A stretch of DNA of 31,319 bases from JASFYU01 sp045046905 (GTDB taxonomy: Bacteria > Bacteroidota > Bacteroidia > Flavobacteriales > Flavobacteriaceae), in the NCBI GenBank assembly GCA_045046905.1, contig JASFYU010000080.1:1-31319 (forward strand), read 5' to 3'. This document shows positions 23,943 through 31,187 of this stretch, in pieces. The position numbers and the translations under genes were made by a program. Each line of letters begins with the position of its first letter. Within the stretch, counting starts at the first letter, position 1. The notes beneath the pieces are model-generated. The model had not been told where the DNA came from and did no database searches. It worked only from the letters and a program-made list of their open reading frames with translations.

Positions 23943-25190
23943 ATGAAAGTACTAAAAATAGCAACAGCAGGAAGTGTAGATGACGGAAAAAGCACCTTGA
24001 TAGGGCGACTTTTGTATGACACAAAATCATTGACAAGCGATAAGCTCGAGGCCATAGAGAAAACGAGCAAAAAGAACGGATATGACTATTTAGATTTCTC
24101 CTTGGCAACCGACGGCCTGGTAGCCGAACGCGAGCAAGGAATAACTATAGATGTTGCACATATTTATTTTTCGACCGCGACCAAAAGTTATATCATAGCC
24201 GATACTCCGGGCCATATAGAGTATACAAGAAATATGGTTACTGGTGCTTCGACTTCACAGGCCGCCATTATCTTAATCGATGCGCGAAAAGGAGTTATTG
24301 AACAGACCAATCGACATTTCTTTATTAATAATTTATTGCGTATAAAAGATGTAATTGTGGCAATAAACAAAATGGATCTGGTCGATTTTTCAGAAGAAAA
24401 GTACAACGCCATCAAAGCCGATTTTGAGGAGTTGATGAGTAAACGTGATTATAAAGACCAAAATATAACCTTTATTCCAGTAAGTGCGTTGAAGGGTGAT
24501 AATGTGGTCAATAAATCATCAAGTATGCCATGGTACGAAGGCGAAACATTGCTAGAACACCTAGAGGATTTAGATCTGGCTGCGGTATCTAATATAGGTA
24601 CACCAAGATTTCCTATACAATATGTTATACGGCCAAGAACAGACGAGCATCACGATTTTAGGGGTTTTGCAGGAAAGGTTTATGGCGGAGAACTGAGCGT
24701 TGGCGATGAGGTAATGGCCCTTCCGTCACAGACACGGTCGAAAATCAAAGAAATTTATTTCTATGATAAAAAATACCAGACAGCGGCAAGACGGTCGTCG
24801 GTTACGATTACCCTAGAAGACGAAATAAATTTGAGCAGGGGAGATATGTTGGTAAAAGTAGGTGATTTGCCGAGCATAGGTAAGCAGTTGACAGCGACCA
24901 TATCGTGGATGGATTCTAAAAAATTGACGACAGGCGGCAAGTATATTGTACAACATGGGGTAAACAAAGTATTGGCAAAAGTAGATGTCATACACCATAA
25001 AATACGTCCAGACTATTCGGGTGTTGATGAAGATGTAGATGGTCTCGACATGAATGATATTGCCAAGGTGACCTTTAAATTGAACAAGCCTATTTTCTAT
25101 GATCAGTTTAAAAACCATCGCACTAATGGCTCATTTATTTTGATTGATACACAGTCGAACAGTACTGTTGGCGCCGGTTTTATTAATTAA
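23943..25190 (+). CDS. cysN: Sulfate adenylyltransferase subunit 1, GTPase
   Basis: 415-residue EF-Tu-like GTPase that drives APS synthesis by CysD. G1 is AGSVDDGKST (9-18), G3 is DTPGH (87-91) and G4 is NKMD (142-145); the switch region has AEREQGITIDVAH. Two beta-barrel domains follow. It is shorter than E. coli CysN (475) and has no fused CysC APS-kinase domain at the C-terminus, which ends after TQSNSTVGAGFIN. Translation starts behind a perfect AGGAGG supplied by a dispersed repeat, unusual because Bacteroidota genes mostly lack strong Shine-Dalgarno sites. Confidence 0.97.
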   Translation: MKVLKIATAGSVDDGKSTLIGRLLYDTKSLTSDKLEAIEKTSKKNGYDYLDFSLATDGLVAEREQGITIDVAHIYFSTATKSYIIADTPGHIEYTRNMVTGASTSQAAIILIDARKGVIEQTNRHFFINNLLRIKDVIVAINKMDLVDFSEEKYNAIKADFEELMSKRDYKDQNITFIPVSALKGDNVVNKSSSMPWYEGETLLEHLEDLDLAAVSNIGTPRFPIQYVIRPRTDEHHDFRGFAGKVYGGELSVGDEVMALPSQTRSKIKEIYFYDKKYQTAARRSSVTITLEDEINLSRGDMLVKVGDLPSIGKQLTATISWMDSKKLTTGGKYIVQHGVNKVLAKVDVIHHKIRPDYSGVDEDVDGLDMNDIAKVTFKLNKPIFYDQFKNHRTNGSFILIDTQSNSTVGAGFIN

Positions 25191-25314
25191 AACATAGAAG
25201 TAAAAACTCCCAGTTGCTTTATTAAAGTAATAAGGGTTTTAAGGGACATAATGTTTTATCCTATATGTCACATAGGTATTATAAAATAAGTAATAACCCT
25301 AAACGGTCCGAGTA

Positions 25315-25354
25315 GGGTTCCTCTCTTTAGAGGGCTAGGAAGGGCGATAGAATA
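25315..25354 (+). repeat. Dispersed repeat, family 3 (copy b)
   Basis: GTCCGAGTAGGGTTCC, then CTCTTTAGAGGGCTAGGAAGGG. It shares the CCGAGTA...CTTT...CTAGGA frame with copies a and d and lies in the cysN-sulfite reductase spacer. The same spacer has CCTAT-ATGTCAC-ATAGG near 25260. Confidence 0.6.
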
Positions 25355-25374
25355 GTTTAATAAAATACCGTAAA

Positions 25375-25407
25375 GAGCTCCTTCCCTTTGGGGAGGTCGG
25401 GTAGAGA
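25375..25407 (+). repeat. Dispersed repeat, family 3 (partial copy c)
   Basis: GAGCTCCTTCCCTTTGGGGA then GGTCGGGTAGAG, ending 2 nt before the ATG of the sulfite reductase gene. It lacks the CCGAGTA head of copies a, b and d. It supplies the sequence where a ribosome-binding site would be. Confidence 0.55.
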
Positions 25408-25409
25408 TT

Positions 25410-27494
25410 ATGCAAAGTTTTAGAACAGAAATAGAGAATCCTGTAGTTCAAAAGGATGTCTTGGAGTTGGAGAAGAAAATACGTCAGTTCAAAGAAGGAA
25501 AGCTCGATGAGGAGAAATTTCGTAGCCTTCGTTTAGCACGTGGCGTCTATGGTCAAAGGCAAGAGGGCGTACAAATGATACGTATCAAATTACCCTATGG
25601 TAAGGTGACTTCCAAACAATTGAAGCGTATTTGCGAGGTGTCTGATGAATATTCTACTGGCCGTTTGCACATTACCACGCGACAAGATATTCAGATTCAT
25701 TATGTGGATTTGGACCGAACACCCGAGCTTTGGGCCGAATTGGAAAAAGATGATGTTACCTTACGTGAAGCCTGTGGTAATACAGTTAGGAATGTAACTG
25801 CCAGTGAAACTGCGGGTATCGATGCAGACGAACCCTTCGATATTTCGCCCTATGCACAGGCGCTCTTTGAATACTTTCTTCGGAATCCGATCAGTCAAGA
25901 AATGGGCCGTAAGTTCAAAGTGTCTTTTTCTTCCAGTGATGCCGATACAGGACTTTCCTATATGCACGATCTAGGCTTTATCGCCAAAATCGAAAATGGG
26001 GCACGAGGGTTTAAAGTAATGTTAGGTGGTGGTTTAGGTTCACAGCCCCGACATGCCGATGAGCTGTATGAATTTCTGCCTTCGGATAAAATTATTCCTT
26101 TGATGGACGGTGTTGTGCGGGTTTTTGATCGCTATGGCGAACGAAAAAGTAGGGCCAAGGCCAGATTGAAATTTTTGTTGAAAGAAGTAGGCCTCGATGG
26201 TTTCAAACAATTACTGGAAGAGGAACAAAAGGCGGTGCCCATTAAAACATTTGAGATTGATGCGGATGCCTATCCGAAAATAGAAGTTGCCGAAACAAGC
26301 ATACCTAATATAGAAATCAAGGACAAGGTGGCTTTTGAGCAATGGAAATCGACCAATTTAGTGCCCCAAAAACAAGAAGGTTATGTCGCTATCGGCATTA
26401 AAGTTCTATTGGGTGATTTCTATACCGATAAGGCTAGGAAATTGGCCGATTTGGTTGCCAAGTATGCCGCAGGAGAAATTCGTTTGTCATTGCGTCAGAA
26501 CATATTGATACCATATGTAAAAGAAGAATTGATTCCATTTTTTTATACAGAACTCGAAAAACTAGGCTTTGTTGAAGCCGGTTATAATACTGCATTGGAT
26601 ATTACGGCCTGCCCGGGTACCGATACCTGTAACTTGGGGATTGCAAGTAGTACCGGTATTGCCGAAGAATTGGAACGGATTATAAAAGAAGAATATCCAC
26701 AGTATATCAGCAATTCTGATGTAGTCATAAAAATTAGCGGCTGTATGAATGCCTGTGGACAGCATAATATGGCCAATATCGGTTTTCAGGGTATGAGCAT
26801 ACGAACCAAGGATAAATTGGTGGCCCCGGCACTTCAGGTGTTACTCGGTGGAGGTAATGATGGAAACGGTAGAGGTCGCTTTGCTGATAAAGTGGTTAAA
26901 ATGCCCAGCAAAAGAGGTCCTGAAGCACTTCGGTTGATTCTAAATGATTTTGATGCCCATGGTAATGGCGCTTCATTTGCCGATTATTATCAAGCAAAGG
27001 GCGAAAAGTACTTTTATGATTTCTTAAAACCTTTGACCAATATTGAAAACCTGACCCAAGAAGATTTTATTGACTGGGGTACTACAGAACGGTATAAAAA
27101 AGCGATTGGAATAGGTGAATGTGCCGGAGTGGTAATTGATTTGATAGCGACGTTATTGTTCGAGAGCGAGGAGAAAATTCAAATTGCAGAGGAAATTTTG
27201 GAAAAAGGAAAATGGGCGGCGAGTATTTACCATTCATATGCTTCAATGGTCAATTCTGCCAAGGCCTTGCTTATCGCTGAAAAAGCAAAAACCAATACCC
27301 ATGTCGGGATCATAAAGGATTTTGATGAAAGGTTCATAGCCTCCGGAAAAATAGCCTTAAAGACCAAATTTGAGGTTTTGGTATTACAGCTTAATAAGAA
27401 TGAGCCGACAGAGGCCTTTGCAAAAAGTTATTTAGAGGATGCAAAGGAATTTTTAAGTTCGGTTGAGCGGTTCAGAAAGAAAGAATTAGTATAG
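25410..27494 (+). CDS. Siroheme sulfite reductase with C-terminal HEPN-like domain
   Basis: 694 residues. The first ~545 are a nitrite/sulfite reductase hemoprotein with two ferredoxin-like halves (YGQRQEGVQMIRIKLPYG...GRLHITTRQDIQIHYV and the later GEIRLSLRQNILIPYV). Cysteines C401, C407, C445 and C449 (ACPGTDTC and SGCMNACGQH) bind the coupled siroheme-[4Fe-4S] centre. Sulfite rather than nitrite is indicated by the operon: CysHDN before it, siroheme methyltransferase and ferredoxin reductase after it. The last ~130 residues are an extra helical domain (KGKWAASIYHSYASMVNSAKAL ... NTHVGIIKDF) resembling HEPN, without the Rx4-6H nuclease motif. The electron donor is probably ferredoxin, since no flavoprotein subunit is present. 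Confidence 0.92.
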   Translation: MQSFRTEIENPVVQKDVLELEKKIRQFKEGKLDEEKFRSLRLARGVYGQRQEGVQMIRIKLPYGKVTSKQLKRICEVSDEYSTGRLHITTRQDIQIHYVDLDRTPELWAELEKDDVTLREACGNTVRNVTASETAGIDADEPFDISPYAQALFEYFLRNPISQEMGRKFKVSFSSSDADTGLSYMHDLGFIAKIENGARGFKVMLGGGLGSQPRHADELYEFLPSDKIIPLMDGVVRVFDRYGERKSRAKARLKFLLKEVGLDGFKQLLEEEQKAVPIKTFEIDADAYPKIEVAETSIPNIEIKDKVAFEQWKSTNLVPQKQEGYVAIGIKVLLGDFYTDKARKLADLVAKYAAGEIRLSLRQNILIPYVKEELIPFFYTELEKLGFVEAGYNTALDITACPGTDTCNLGIASSTGIAEELERIIKEEYPQYISNSDVVIKISGCMNACGQHNMANIGFQGMSIRTKDKLVAPALQVLLGGGNDGNGRGRFADKVVKMPSKRGPEALRLILNDFDAHGNGASFADYYQAKGEKYFYDFLKPLTNIENLTQEDFIDWGTTERYKKAIGIGECAGVVIDLIATLLFESEEKIQIAEEILEKGKWAASIYHSYASMVNSAKALLIAEKAKTNTHVGIIKDFDERFIASGKIALKTKFEVLVLQLNKNEPTEAFAKSYLEDAKEFLSSVERFRKKELV

Positions 27495-27496
27495 CC

Positions 27497-28324
27497 ATGC
27501 GATTTCAAAAGGAATATCATACTATATCGGCCCGAGTAAAAATGCCCCCTTTAGAGGCTAGAGGGCTTTTAACAGTTGTGGGTGCTGGCCCTGGCGATGT
27601 TGAACTCATAACAGTGAAGGCTATCAAAGCCTTGCAAAATGCCAATGTAGTTTTATACGATGCTTTGGTAGATCCTGAGCTTCTGAAATATGCTTCAAAT
27701 GCCGAACATATTTTTGTAGGCAAACGAAAAGGGTGTTATTCATATCAGCAAGAACAGATCAATGAACTTATTGTGGCCAAGGCAAAAGCCCATGGTCATG
27801 TAGTTCGGTTAAAAGGCGGTGACCCCTTTGTTTTTGGCCGTGGAGCCGAAGAAATGGAATATGCCGCGCAACACGGGCTCAAAGTAGCAGTGGTTCCCGG
27901 TATTTCTTCTTGCCTTTCAGTACCAGCTTTTCAGAATATACCCGTGACCAAAAGAGGCGCAACAGAAAGTTTTTGGGTGATTACAGGAACAACAAAAGAG
28001 CATAAACTCTCTGATGATATGCGCTTGGCTGCAAAAAGTAATGCTACCGTAGTTGTTTTAATGGGGATGTCAAAACTAGCACAAATAGTAGAACTGTTTG
28101 AAAAAGAAGGAAAATCTAAGACACCCATAGCCATTATCCAAAACGGGACTCGAAAAGATGAGAAGATTGGCGTAGCTACAATAACATCTATTGAAAAGGA
28201 AGTAGAACGCCAAGAATTAACAAATCCTGCAATTATTATCATAGGAGAAGTAGTTCGGCATAGAAGCCAAATGATGCAGATTCAAAATGCCATGTCAGAA
28301 ACTGAAATAGCAGTGAAACAATAG
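27497..28324 (+). CDS. cobA: Uroporphyrinogen-III C-methyltransferase (SUMT)
   Basis: 275 residues. It makes precorrin-2 from uroporphyrinogen III with two SAM, the first step to the siroheme that the preceding sulfite reductase needs. VVGAGPGDVELIT (27-39), VRLKGGDPFVFGRGAEE (103-119), VVPGISSCLSVPA and the late GMSKL block are typical. There is no fused CysG oxidase/ferrochelatase part, so that step must lie elsewhere. The first 22 residues precede the usual start of the family and are largely encoded by a dispersed repeat; the ATG at 27542, inside the repeat, is a plausible alternative start. The gene begins 2 nt after the sulfite reductase stop, so it is tightly coupled. Confidence 0.93.
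   Translation: MRFQKEYHTISARVKMPPLEARGLLTVVGAGPGDVELITVKAIKALQNANVVLYDALVDPELLKYASNAEHIFVGKRKGCYSYQQEQINELIVAKAKAHGHVVRLKGGDPFVFGRGAEEMEYAAQHGLKVAVVPGISSCLSVPAFQNIPVTKRGATESFWVITGTTKEHKLSDDMRLAAKSNATVVVLMGMSKLAQIVELFEKEGKSKTPIAIIQNGTRKDEKIGVATITSIEKEVERQELTNPAIIIIGEVVRHRSQMMQIQNAMSETEIAVKQ
27529..27570 (+). repeat. Dispersed repeat, family 3 (copy d), inside the SUMT reading frame
   Basis: GGCCCGAGTAAAAATGCC, then CCCTTTAGAGGCTAGAGGGC. The repeat contains an in-frame ATG (27542-27544) and encodes residues around MPPLEARG of the methyltransferase, just before its conserved GAGPGD. Confidence 0.65.
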
Positions 28325-28518
28325 CTAAAAACCAGAGGCATTAAAAATAAATAAAAAGCCAATTTCGGAGAAAAAAGGCGAAAAATCATAAAAAAGACGA
28401 GTACAACCAAAAAACCGCAAATCGAAAAATTGTAAACCGAATAAGGTTGGCAAGATTTCTAAAATTCGCGAATTAATAACAACTAGGTACTAACTACTTA
28501 GTGCTAATTACGATTATA

Positions 28519-29580
28519 ATGATTAAAACAGATATATTGATAATTGGTGCAGGCCCAACCGGATTGTTCACGGTTTTTGAAGCGGGGCTGCTAAAATTAA
28601 AATGCCATTTAATAGATGCATTACCACAACCAGGCGGGCAATGTTCGGAGATTTACCCTAAAAAACCCATTTATGATATTCCTGCCTTTGCAGAAATTTT
28701 GGCTGGTGATTTAGTCGATAACTTAATGGAGCAGATAAACCCTTTTGAACCTGGCTTCACCTTGGGCGAACGTGCCGAGACATTAGATACATTAGAAGAC
28801 GGCTCATTTGTGGTTACAACCAATAAAGGCACAAAACATCAGGCACCCGTAGTGGTTATTGCTGGCGGATTGGGTTCTTTTGAACCTCGAAAACCACCCA
28901 TTGAAAATATTCTCGATTTTGAGGATAAAGGGGTCGCTTATATCGTAAAAGATCCAGAAGTTTATCGGAATAAAAAGGTGGTTATCGCCGGTGGAGGTGA
29001 TTCAGCCCTTGATTGGGCTATTTTTCTTACGGATATTGCTTCCGAAGTTTCTTTGGTGCATCGTAGAAATGAGTTTCGTGGCGCCCTAGATTCTGTAGAA
29101 AAGGCAGCTGCATTGGCAAAAACGGGTAGAATCAAACTTTTTACCGAGGCCGAAGTAAAAAAACTCTATGGTGACGACCATTTAGAGGCCGTGGTCATAA
29201 AACATAATGATGCCTCCAAAGGGGAAACCTATCTCGAAGTAGATAATTTTATTCCATTGTTCGGTCTTTCTCCAAAATTAGGGCCCATTGGTGATTGGGG
29301 ATTTGAAATCGAAAAAAATGCCATCAAAGTCAACAATGCCAAAGATTATCAGACCAATATTCCAGGAGTTTTTGCCATAGGTGACGTGAATACCTATGAA
29401 GGTAAATTAAAACTAATACTATCGGGTTTTCATGAGGCGGCCATCATGTGCCAGTTCGCCTATAAGCTAGTCAATCCTGGAAAACGTTATGTTTTGAAAT
29501 ATACAACGGTCGGTGGGGTAGAAGGTTTCGATGGTAGTAAGAAAGAAGCTAAAAAAGAGGTGGTACAGAGTATTGCCTAA
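28519..29580 (+). CDS. Ferredoxin/flavodoxin-NADP reductase, YumC type
   Basis: 353-residue flavoprotein related to thioredoxin reductase. It has the FAD motif GAGPTG (10-15), PGGQCSEIYPKKPIYDIPAF, the NADPH motif AGGGDSALDW (from G158), and GVFAIGDVNTY near the end. No CxxC redox pair of thioredoxin reductase is present, so it fits ferredoxin-NADP reductase. It likely feeds electrons from NADPH through ferredoxin to the sulfite reductase, closing the operon functionally. The start ATG at 28519 is chosen; a GTG at 28501 would add six residues. The 194-bp spacer before it has a palindrome AATTCGCGAATT. Confidence 0.93.
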   Translation: MIKTDILIIGAGPTGLFTVFEAGLLKLKCHLIDALPQPGGQCSEIYPKKPIYDIPAFAEILAGDLVDNLMEQINPFEPGFTLGERAETLDTLEDGSFVVTTNKGTKHQAPVVVIAGGLGSFEPRKPPIENILDFEDKGVAYIVKDPEVYRNKKVVIAGGGDSALDWAIFLTDIASEVSLVHRRNEFRGALDSVEKAAALAKTGRIKLFTEAEVKKLYGDDHLEAVVIKHNDASKGETYLEVDNFIPLFGLSPKLGPIGDWGFEIEKNAIKVNNAKDYQTNIPGVFAIGDVNTYEGKLKLILSGFHEAAIMCQFAYKLVNPGKRYVLKYTTVGGVEGFDGSKKEAKKEVVQSIA

Positions 29581-29625
29581 ACAATGTCTAGGTGTTTTTC
29601 TCTTTGCAAGGTCTGTTTTCGTCAG

Positions 29626-29641
29626 TGTATTAGGTAATACA
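29626..29641. promoter_or_regulatory. 16-bp palindrome upstream of the first DUF805 gene
   Basis: TGTATTA-GG-TAATACA, arms of 7 bp with a 2-nt centre, 63 bp before the start codon. Its size and symmetry suit a dimeric repressor, or a small hairpin ending the preceding transcript. Confidence 0.3.
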
Positions 29642-29703
29642 AAGGCTTGGGTTATAATTTTATTGGTTTATCAGCGTTAAAACTGAAACACTAAAATTTA
29701 GTT

Positions 29704-30108
29704 ATGAATTGGTACATTAAAGTTATAAAACAGTATGCCGACTTTAAGGGTAGGGCAAGACGCAGGGAGTATTGGATGTTTGCTTTGTTTAATATTATTG
29801 TGATTATGGCCCTTCTTTTAGTAGCAGGAATGATTGGTTCTGCAACAGATTCTGTTGAGTTAGTATCAATTCCTATTATGATATACTACGTGGCTATTAT
29901 TTTACCGTCGATAGCTGTCGCAGTAAGAAGGTTGCATGATATTAATAAAAGTGGCTGGTATTATCTGGTATCTCTTATACCTTTAATTGGTGGTATTTGG
30001 TTATTGGTGCTGCTGTGTACAGAAGGCGAAAGAGGAGACAATCAATATGGTTCAAATCCGAAAGACCCTTCAAATGAATTGAATGAAATCGGAGTTTCAG
30101 GATCATAG
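29704..30108 (+). CDS. DUF805 membrane protein
   Basis: 134 residues. It starts with the family pattern MNWYIKVIKQYADFKGRARRREYWMF, followed by three or so TM helices (about 26-44, 56-76, 88-106) and the conserved AVRRLHDINKSGWYYL near 78-93. The hydrophilic tail GERGDNQYGSNPKDP is also typical. DUF805 proteins are cytoplasmic-membrane proteins of unknown function, sometimes described as inner-membrane YhaH/YhaI-like. A paralogue lies 562 bp downstream. A terminator follows. Confidence 0.9.
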   Translation: MNWYIKVIKQYADFKGRARRREYWMFALFNIIVIMALLLVAGMIGSATDSVELVSIPIMIYYVAIILPSIAVAVRRLHDINKSGWYYLVSLIPLIGGIWLLVLLCTEGERGDNQYGSNPKDPSNELNEIGVSGS

Positions 30109-30129
30109 ATTTTTTTAAAATATACTAAA

Positions 30130-30160
30130 AAGGCGAAGCATTGGTTTCGTCTTTTTTTTT
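30130..30160 (+). terminator. Rho-independent terminator after the first DUF805 gene
   Basis: AAGGCGAA (30130-30137) pairs with TTCGTCTT (30145-30152) over eight pairs including one G-U, with a 7-nt loop and a following run of T. Confidence 0.75.
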
Positions 30161-30223
30161 GAAATTTTTTGGATCTACTACGAATATTGTGAGGTAATAA
30201 TGTTTTTTTAATCGAAAAGAATT

Positions 30224-30244
30224 CCCCTAGGCTATGCCTCGGGG
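30224..30244. repeat. Short palindromic repeat, family 2 (copy 2)
   Basis: Arms CCCCTAGGC and GCCTCGGGG around TAT. It is the reverse-complement relative of the element in front of metY (9388). Confidence 0.5.
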
Positions 30245-30272
30245 TTTCCGATTTACCTCTCCTTGGTAGAGC

Positions 30273-30302
30273 TTGACTACCGCAGGCAGGCCTGCCTGAC
30301 GG
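30273..30302. repeat. GC-rich palindromic repeat, family 1 (copy 3)
   Basis: TTGACTACCG is followed by the perfect 16-bp palindrome CAGGCAGGCCTGCCTG (30283-30298). It shares TGACTAC-GCAGGCA with the copy at 1303 and GCAGG/CCTGC arms with 18618. Confidence 0.6.
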
Positions 30303-30400
30303 CAAAGGTAGGGTCGGAACTTCCTTTTTGCAGTTTCAGGTGAGGTAAAATACCAAATTTCGATTTTTGACCCTAAGGCCAAAATGAAACTGGTGAAATA

Positions 30401-30425
30401 CCCCTATGGCTCTGCCTCGAGGGTA
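30401..30425. repeat. Short palindromic repeat, family 2 (copy 3)
   Basis: CCCCTATGGCTCTGCCTCGA followed by GGGTA. The stem GGC/GCC and outer CCC/GGG are kept relative to 30224. The less regular arms suggest decay. Confidence 0.4.
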
Positions 30426-30670
30426 GTCGGTTTCAAATTTTTTTTATTTTTCAGTGACTGTCTGTACATAAAAAATATTATTTCGAAAATATACTTCATA
30501 CCTTTGGGTTGAGGCTGTTCATTTAGCCTAAAAACCTTGACAATTGTCAGGAATGAAGGGCTTATTTTTATAGGAATAAAGCGCTTGAATACCAATGGCG
30601 CACTATAAAATAATCTTAATAGATAATTTATTTTTTTTCTTAAAAAACATTAATTATAGATATATATAGT

Positions 30671-31039
30671 ATGGAATGGTTTGTAATGGTAATAAAGAAG
30701 TATGCTGAATTTAATGGCAGATCCAGAAGAAAAGAATATTGGATGTTTTATTTGTTCAGTATAATAATTAGTGGAGTTTTAAGTGTCGTGGACACATCTA
30801 TTCTTGGCTTGGAAGGTTATGGGATTAACACGATTTATAGTTTAGGAGTGTTAATACCTACAATAGCAGTGGGCGTGCGAAGAATGCACGATGTTGGTAA
30901 AAGTGGATGGTTTTTGTTAATTCCATTTTACAATTTGTACTTGTTGTGTATCGACGGAGTTGAGGAAACTAATGAATATGGCCCAAATCCAAAAAACCCT
31001 TCAAATGAATTGGATGAAATTGGGGTAACTGAGGCCTAG
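30671..31039 (+). CDS. DUF805 membrane protein, second paralogue
   Basis: 122 residues. It has the same layout as the upstream paralogue: MEWFVMVIKKYAEFNGRSRRKEYWMF, hydrophobic helices, AVGVRRMHDVGKSGWFLL, and a tail ending NPKNPSNELDEIGVTEA against NPKDPSNELNEIGVSGS in the first copy. It lacks about 12 residues in the middle loop and helix region. The shared tail beyond the domain suggests duplication within this lineage. Function unknown. No clear promoter consensus is visible in the A/T-rich upstream DNA. Confidence 0.88.
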   Translation: MEWFVMVIKKYAEFNGRSRRKEYWMFYLFSIIISGVLSVVDTSILGLEGYGINTIYSLGVLIPTIAVGVRRMHDVGKSGWFLLIPFYNLYLLCIDGVEETNEYGPNPKNPSNELDEIGVTEA

Positions 31040-31060
31040 TGCTTTTGAAAGTTAAGAAAT

Positions 31061-31187
31061 GGCTGTCTAAAAGTATCTTTTAGTCGTCTTTGCGAGGTAC
31101 GAAGCAATCTGTCACTTGTCGGTTAACGGCAAACAAATTACTTCGCTTTGTTCGTAATGATGTTTAGTGCATACTTTTTAGACAGCC
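31061..31187. mobile_element. MITE-like element with ~16-bp terminal inverted repeats
   Basis: GGCTGTCTAAAAGTAT (31061-31076) is mirrored by ATACTTTTTAGACAGCC (31171-31187) with a 1-nt length difference. Inside, CGTCTTTGCGAGGTACGAAG (31084-31103) can pair imperfectly with CTTCGCTTTGTTCGTAATGA (31141-31160), making one long hairpin. No transposase is encoded and no clear target duplication is seen. Confidence 0.65.

Larger units (their letters stand above)
30109..30670. other. Repeat-rich spacer between the two DUF805 genes
   Basis: 562 bp with a terminator, one family-1 and two family-2 palindromes, and an A/T-rich promoter region at the right end. No convincing gene; the open frames on the minus strand read through the palindromes and lack family character. 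Confidence 0.6.
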
